Shown: piece by piece, positions 33,442 through 36,338 of the stretch | How positions within the stretch are numbered: position 1 is the first letter of the stretch | How the letters are laid out: every line of letters begins with the position of its first letter | NCBI GenBank assembly: GCA_001829625.1 | Contig: MIBW01000018.1 | Coordinates: 2,058 to 38,395, forward strand | Direction of reading: 5' to 3' | Source: Sulfurimonas sp. GWF2_37_8 | GTDB lineage: Bacteria; Campylobacterota; Campylobacteria; Campylobacterales; Sulfurimonadaceae | Length of the DNA: 36,338 bases | Translations under genes and position numbers: made by a program | Notes under the pieces: model-generated | The model's input: only the letters and a program-made list of their open reading frames with translations | The model's database searches: none | What the model was told of the DNA's origin: nothing

Positions 33442-34429
33442 TAAAAATGTATTTTTATATTGGGATAAAAGTGAAGATAGAATACCCATTATTCACAAGA
33501 TGAATATCGGTAATATAAGAAAACGCTTAGAAAATACAGATTGGAATGTCGTAGTTGTTTCACTTGACAAAACATCTAAATATTATGTGGAAAATTTAAT
33601 AAATTTGCCAGATTATTTTTTTGACATGAAAAACAGAATAAATGATTTAAGTACTATTGGTGGAAATCAAAGTGATATTATTAGATTAAGATTGCTTGAA
33701 AAATATGGTGGGGTGTACTTTGATACAAGTACAATACTGTTAAAAAACAGCATCGAAGATATAGAACTTTATAAAAATTTTAGTGAATCTGATAATTATA
33801 AACTAGCTGGATATACAAATGTAACATTTACAAGAAAAAATGATGATGGTACAAATTATTTTAAAAATGCAAAAGATGGTATAGAATTAGGGGTACTATT
33901 TGCTAAGAAAGATTCCAAAATAATTAAAATTTTAAATCAAGAAATAGATGAATATTGGCATTGGAAAACGAAAGATAATACTTATATAGATTATCCATTG
34001 TTTAAAAAGCATAAGTTATCAAAAGTAAGTTTTTTAAATGAATACCATGTGCATTATACAATTTTTCACATGATTATCACTAAAGATGCATCATTACTAA
34101 ATGAACTTTTAACACAAAGTATCCATATGAAAGGAAAAGAAAATTCTATAAAAGATGGTGCATACGCAATTACAGATAGGTTTTGTAGGGGTAATAATGG
34201 ATATGATAAAGCAAATCCAAAATATTTATTAAAAGCTTTTATAAAAGGTGATAGGAATATGTTTAATGGTAAAACAACGACTTTAGAAGATAGAATTAAA
34301 CTGATATCAAAAATGGATTTAATAGTGATACCTGGATATTTAAGAGTTGAAGTAGAGGAATATTTTAAAAGTATAGATGATTATAAAAATATTGAATCTG
34401 TATATCAATTTGTATATAAGGAAATTTAA
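33428..34429 (+). CDS. Capsule-type glycosyltransferase (Caps_synth/GT32-like)
   Basis: A 333-aa GT-A-type sugar transferase. It starts with VFLYWDKSEDRIP, continues with IGGNQSDIIRLRLLEKYGGVYFDTST (S82 onward), and has DTS (99-101) where GT32 enzymes have DxD. That variant is usual in the capsular polysaccharide synthesis family (PF05704). A later segment FLNEYHVHYTIFHMI also fits. The GTG start with AAGGAT overlaps the GT9 gene by 14 bp. It is the last gene of the coupled operon and, with GT9, suggests glycosylation of a surface polymer or of the operon's product. Confidence 0.82.
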   Translation: MIKSNKNVFLYWDKSEDRIPIIHKMNIGNIRKRLENTDWNVVVVSLDKTSKYYVENLINLPDYFFDMKNRINDLSTIGGNQSDIIRLRLLEKYGGVYFDTSTILLKNSIEDIELYKNFSESDNYKLAGYTNVTFTRKNDDGTNYFKNAKDGIELGVLFAKKDSKIIKILNQEIDEYWHWKTKDNTYIDYPLFKKHKLSKVSFLNEYHVHYTIFHMIITKDASLLNELLTQSIHMKGKENSIKDGAYAITDRFCRGNNGYDKANPKYLLKAFIKGDRNMFNGKTTTLEDRIKLISKMDLIVIPGYLRVEVEEYFKSIDDYKNIESVYQFVYKEI

Positions 34430-34478
34430 TTCATTTTTAGCTATAACTCAACTTATAAATCAAACAAAGGGGATTCAA

Positions 34479-34667
34479 ATGGCTGTTAAACATATTAATG
34501 AAAACGCAAAAGAAGAAAGCGGTATTTTACTTTCTGGTGCGGATGCAACAAAAGTTTTTTCAATGTTTAGCGACAACAAGTCTTCTAAATATATTCAAGA
34601 AAAAACAGACAAGCTAAAATCTCTTCTTGATTTTGCTACAAAAAAACCTTTTCAATCTGCAAGTTAA
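34479..34667 (+). CDS. Small protein, 62 aa, unknown
   Basis: The ATG at 34479 has AAAGGGG seven bases upstream; a longer frame from 34377 overlaps the glycosyltransferase gene and lacks a ribosome site. The product is soluble and helical, starting MAVKHINENAKEESGILLSG and ending in a basic tail. I recognise no family. It lies 49 bp after the glycosyltransferase and before the palindrome-controlled promoter at 34706-34783. It may be an accessory to the operon or an orphan antitoxin-sized protein. Confidence 0.5.
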   Translation: MAVKHINENAKEESGILLSGADATKVFSMFSDNKSSKYIQEKTDKLKSLLDFATKKPFQSAS

Positions 34668-34705
34668 ATTTTTTAAGGACTTCAATTATTAATCTTTCAA
34701 ATTAA

Positions 34706-34783
34706 AACGAATTTTATTCGTTGTCTTTATGACAACTATTTTGGAATAATGAACTTAGTTCGTTTTATAAAATATGCTATAAT
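34706..34783 (+). promoter_or_regulatory. Promoter with palindromic operators for the GNAT pair
   Basis: AACGAAT-TTT-ATTCGTT (34706-34722) is a near-exact copy of the element palindrome. A TTGTC/GACAA stem follows (34721-34735). A half-site TTAGTTCGTT (34755-34764) covers the -35 position, and TATAAT is the -10 box (34778-34783). The arrangement suggests repression by an element-encoded or TA-encoded regulator. Confidence 0.6.
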
Positions 34784-34812
34784 TGTGTAAAGAACAAAAG
34801 GAGGAGTTAGTA

Positions 34813-34971
34813 ATGACAAAAGCATTTACAGAAATTATTAAATTATCGGACTCATCTATTAAAGGGTTTGAAGTGGCTGAGAAGAATGCAAATTCTTCGG
34901 CACGAAAAGAGCAAGAAACTGCTCGTAAAGAAAGAAGAAATAGACTAAATAAACTTCGTGCATCTGCTTAG
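34813..34971 (+). CDS. Small basic protein, 52 aa, possible antitoxin
   Basis: The ATG at 34813 follows AAGGAGGAG, one of the strongest ribosome sites in the window; an earlier in-frame start at 34783 lies inside the promoter. The product is highly charged and helical, ending RKERRNRLNKLRASA. It precedes a GNAT protein by 13 bp, the order of antitoxin then acetyltransferase toxin in TacA-TacT modules, but it is shorter than the usual ribbon-helix-helix antitoxin and has no clear fold. The antitoxin role is inference. Confidence 0.5.
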   Translation: MTKAFTEIIKLSDSSIKGFEVAEKNANSSARKEQETARKERRNRLNKLRASA

Positions 34972-34984
34972 TAATTTTCACTAA

Positions 34985-35539
34985 ATGACAGAATCTCAAA
35001 AAGAATCTTTATATGCAACTTTTAAGTTGTTTCCGATTAGAGAAGTTGAACTTTCTCTTCTTGGTACATTTAAATGTGATATAAATTCAGATTTAACGAA
35101 TTTCATTCATATTACTGCTCTTGATTTTGAAGATAGACAAATATCAAGAACTTTTGTACTTGTAAATATTAGTAAAAATGAAATTGTAGGGTATTTTACA
35201 ATATCTATGAAATCATTAAGCACTAATGGTATGTCTAAAACAAGTATAAAAAAGATAGATGGTGTTTCAAATAGCAGAGTTTGTATTCATAGCTTCTTGA
35301 TAGGACAACTTGGTATTTCTGACAACTATTCAAAATACAAATTAGGCACATTATTACTGGATGATGCTTTTTCAAAAATTGAAATGGCACATGATTTGGT
35401 GGCTGGAAGATATATTTTAGTGGATGCTATCAATCATGAAAAGGTAATTAAATTTTATACAGAATATGGATTTGCACTATTAGATACCAACCTTGAGGAA
35501 TCTGAAAATGGTAGTATTCGGATGATTTATAAGATATAA
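34985..35539 (+). CDS. GNAT acetyltransferase, TacT-toxin-like
   Basis: A 184-aa GNAT protein. Core elements are VLVNISKNEIVGYFTIS, the acetyl-CoA loop near ISDNYSKYKLGTLLLDDA, and ILVDAINHEKVIKFYTEYGF. The N-terminal ~60 residues and the YTEYGF ending match the length and shape of TacT/YokL-type enzymes, which acetylate aminoacyl-tRNA. The small gene before it and the palindromic promoter fit a toxin-antitoxin module that stabilises the element. It is the last gene before attR. Other acetyl targets are possible. Confidence 0.7.
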   Translation: MTESQKESLYATFKLFPIREVELSLLGTFKCDINSDLTNFIHITALDFEDRQISRTFVLVNISKNEIVGYFTISMKSLSTNGMSKTSIKKIDGVSNSRVCIHSFLIGQLGISDNYSKYKLGTLLLDDAFSKIEMAHDLVAGRYILVDAINHEKVIKFYTEYGFALLDTNLEESENGSIRMIYKI

Positions 35540-35545
35540 AATATT

Positions 35546-35566
35546 TTCGGTGCCAATTCGCTGCCA
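35546..35566 (+). promoter_or_regulatory. Right arm-type integrase sites, two copies
   Basis: TTCGGTGCCA (35546-35555) and TTCGCTGCCA (35557-35566) repeat the left-end motif with the same 11-bp spacing, 100-120 bp inside attR. Presence at both ends and nowhere else that I noticed supports integrase binding. Confidence 0.65.
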
Positions 35567-35608
35567 TTTAATACCTAAAAAATACCATTTTGACTAAATA
35601 TCTTATAT

Positions 35609-35630
35609 GTGAAAACTTCGATATATAGGG
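35609..35630 (+). promoter_or_regulatory. Right-end copy of the conserved leader motif
   Basis: GTGAAAACTTCGATATATAGGG matches the int leader (reverse strand of 17707-17729) except for one missing base. There is no gene start after it, so a recombination or excisionase site is more likely than a leader. Confidence 0.55.
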
Positions 35631-35665
35631 TATTTTAAGGGTATTTAAGAGATTACTCTGTGGTT

Positions 35666-35684
35666 TCCAGTATTCGGAGCCACA
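35666..35684 (+). repeat. attR direct repeat
   Basis: The sequence is identical over 19 bases to 16360-16378. It marks the right end of the element; the chromosome resumes beyond it. Confidence 0.95.
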
Positions 35685-35690
35685 TTAAAA

Positions 35691-35706
35691 TCCCTATAAA
35701 CAGGGA
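35691..35706 (+). terminator. Displaced chromosomal terminator of tRNA-Asn
   Basis: TCCCT (35691-35695) and AGGGA (35702-35706) form a stem with loop ATAAAC, followed by CTTTTAAG. It lies just outside attR, where the original tRNA-Asn terminator would be. Confidence 0.5.
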
Positions 35707-36157
35707 CTTTTAAGCACTTTTCATTTCAACTTTAAGCTTTCAATAAATAAACAAAGCCCGTCACAAGTCCGTCCAATAATAAGATTTTTGATAAGATTTG
35801 AATAAGAATCTTTTCTTTAAAAGATATTTTTGAGTCCGTAAAAGTCCGACTTAGTAGAATTAAATTAGATGTAGGTATTGATTTTTGAAGATATAGAGGC
35901 ATATTTTGCTCTATATCTTTTATAGTTGTAGTATTCTGTTGATTATAATCACAGCCAGCCTTTGACATACAAGGCTGATTCTAAATCCATACCATTTATC
36001 TCTTTGATTTGTGTTCTAGAATTTACATTAATATATTTAGTTGAACTGTTGTTCCACAGCCTCATTTTTGTGTCTCGTCCATCAATAAAAATTCTATTGT
36101 CATTATGGATATTAACTCGCTTACCCCTTATATTAAAACATTTCACTACTTATACCA
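35707..36157. other. Gene-poor chromosomal flank, about 450 bp
   Basis: I find no gene I can support. Two minus-strand frames (35732-35968 and 35949-36146) are open but lack ribosome sites and recognisable motifs. An AGCCTT/AAGGCT hairpin lies near 35956-35975. The stretch may be decayed coding sequence next to the transposase remnant. Confidence 0.5.
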
Positions 36158-36338
36158 ATGACACCTGTAGGACTTGTATGGCACACTGATAGAGGAAGTC
36201 AATATGCAGCGTATGAACATAAAGATTTACTCCAAAAACATGGAATCGTGCAAAGCATGAGCAGAAAAGGAAATTGCTGGGATAATGCAGTGGCTGAGAG
36301 CTTCTTTCATACTTTAAAAACTGAGCTTATTTATCATG
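36158..36338 (+). pseudogene. IS3-family transposase (OrfB) fragment, 5' truncated
   Basis: The frame encodes [13 protein letters not shown] and [18 protein letters not shown] followed by TLKTEL. These carry the second catalytic Asp and the Glu of the DDE integrase core of IS3-type OrfB. Upstream the frame meets a stop at 36134-36136 and nothing before it resembles the rest of OrfB, so the first ~200 residues, including the first catalytic Asp, are missing. The gene runs off the right edge. The break at about 36150 is a deletion or insertion junction. Confidence 0.85.

Larger units (their letters stand above)
16360..35684. mobile_element. Integrative and mobilizable element (IME) in tRNA-Asn, about 19.3 kb
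   Basis: The element is bounded by a 19-bp direct repeat of the tRNA-Asn 3' end. It carries its own tyrosine integrase next to the tRNA, an excisionase-like protein, a relaxase with MobC-like partner, a replication module (primase, winged-helix protein, J-domain protein) and AT-rich cargo. No TraG/VirD4 coupling protein, VirB4 or other type IV secretion gene is present, so it is mobilizable rather than self-transmissible. Backbone genes all run on the minus strand and cargo genes on the plus strand, meeting head to head at about 27.4-28.0 kb. All backbone genes look intact, so it may still be active. Confidence 0.93.

Noticed and set aside
34377-34478. Longer N-terminus for the 62-aa protein
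   Set aside because: The extension overlaps the glycosyltransferase end in another frame and lacks a ribosome site, while the ATG at 34479 has AAAGGGG.
16541-35539. Self-transmissible ICE
   Set aside because: No coupling protein, VirB4-like ATPase or other type IV secretion gene was found in any frame, so only mobilization is supported.
35732-36146. Two overlapping minus-strand frames outside attR
   Set aside because: Weak or missing ribosome sites and no family likeness; possibly decayed coding sequence but not supportable as genes.

Overview
The window looks like the chromosome of a Campylobacterota (epsilonproteobacterial) species of the Sulfurimonas/Sulfuricurvum kind. This rests on low GC, TATAAT-type -10 boxes with little -35 signal, tightly overlapping genes, and the house-keeping gene types present. 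The genus is an inference from gene character; no database was searched.

Region 1 (1-16300) is ordinary chromosome. It holds the end of a TolC-family gene followed by an adaptor, a permease and an ATPase of an ABC exporter; two small exported proteins, one a thioredoxin; a DUF2156 protein and a GNAT acetyltransferase; a phosphomannomutase/phosphoglucomutase; a run of pyrC, response regulator, histidine kinase, exbB and exbD; a large degenerate-GGDEF/PilZ-like protein; two small membrane proteins; groEL and groES; and tRNA-Met(CAT) and tRNA-Asn(GTT).

Region 2 (16360-35684) is a complete integrative and mobilizable element, about 19.3 kb long, inserted at the 3' end of tRNA-Asn. A 19-bp direct repeat of the tRNA end bounds it (16360-16378 and 35666-35684). 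The left part, on the minus strand, is the backbone: tyrosine integrase, excisionase-like protein, D12-type DNA methylase, ParB-like protein, a 565-aa unknown, relaxase, MobC-like protein, coiled-coil protein, RepB-type primase, winged-helix replication-like protein and a J-domain protein. No coupling protein or type IV secretion genes are present, so transfer would need a helper. Candidate oriT (25019-25053), iteron origin (26169-26267), integrase arm sites at both ends, a three-copy 28-bp motif and a recurrent AACGAAT-N3-ATTCGTT palindrome can be read in the DNA.

The right part of the element (28018-35539), on the plus strand, is cargo that is visibly much more AT-rich. Its core is seven translationally coupled genes (28751-34429): radical SAM enzyme, PHP phosphoesterase, phosphoribosyltransferase-like protein, membrane-anchored HEPN protein, a small protein resembling CTP-dependent riboflavin kinase, a GT9 glycosyltransferase and a capsule-type glycosyltransferase. 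I do not recognise this combination; it is the best candidate for an undescribed system. Small genes and a GNAT protein resembling a toxin-antitoxin pair follow it.

Region 3 (35685-36338) is gene-poor flank ending in a 5'-truncated IS3-family transposase that runs off the window.
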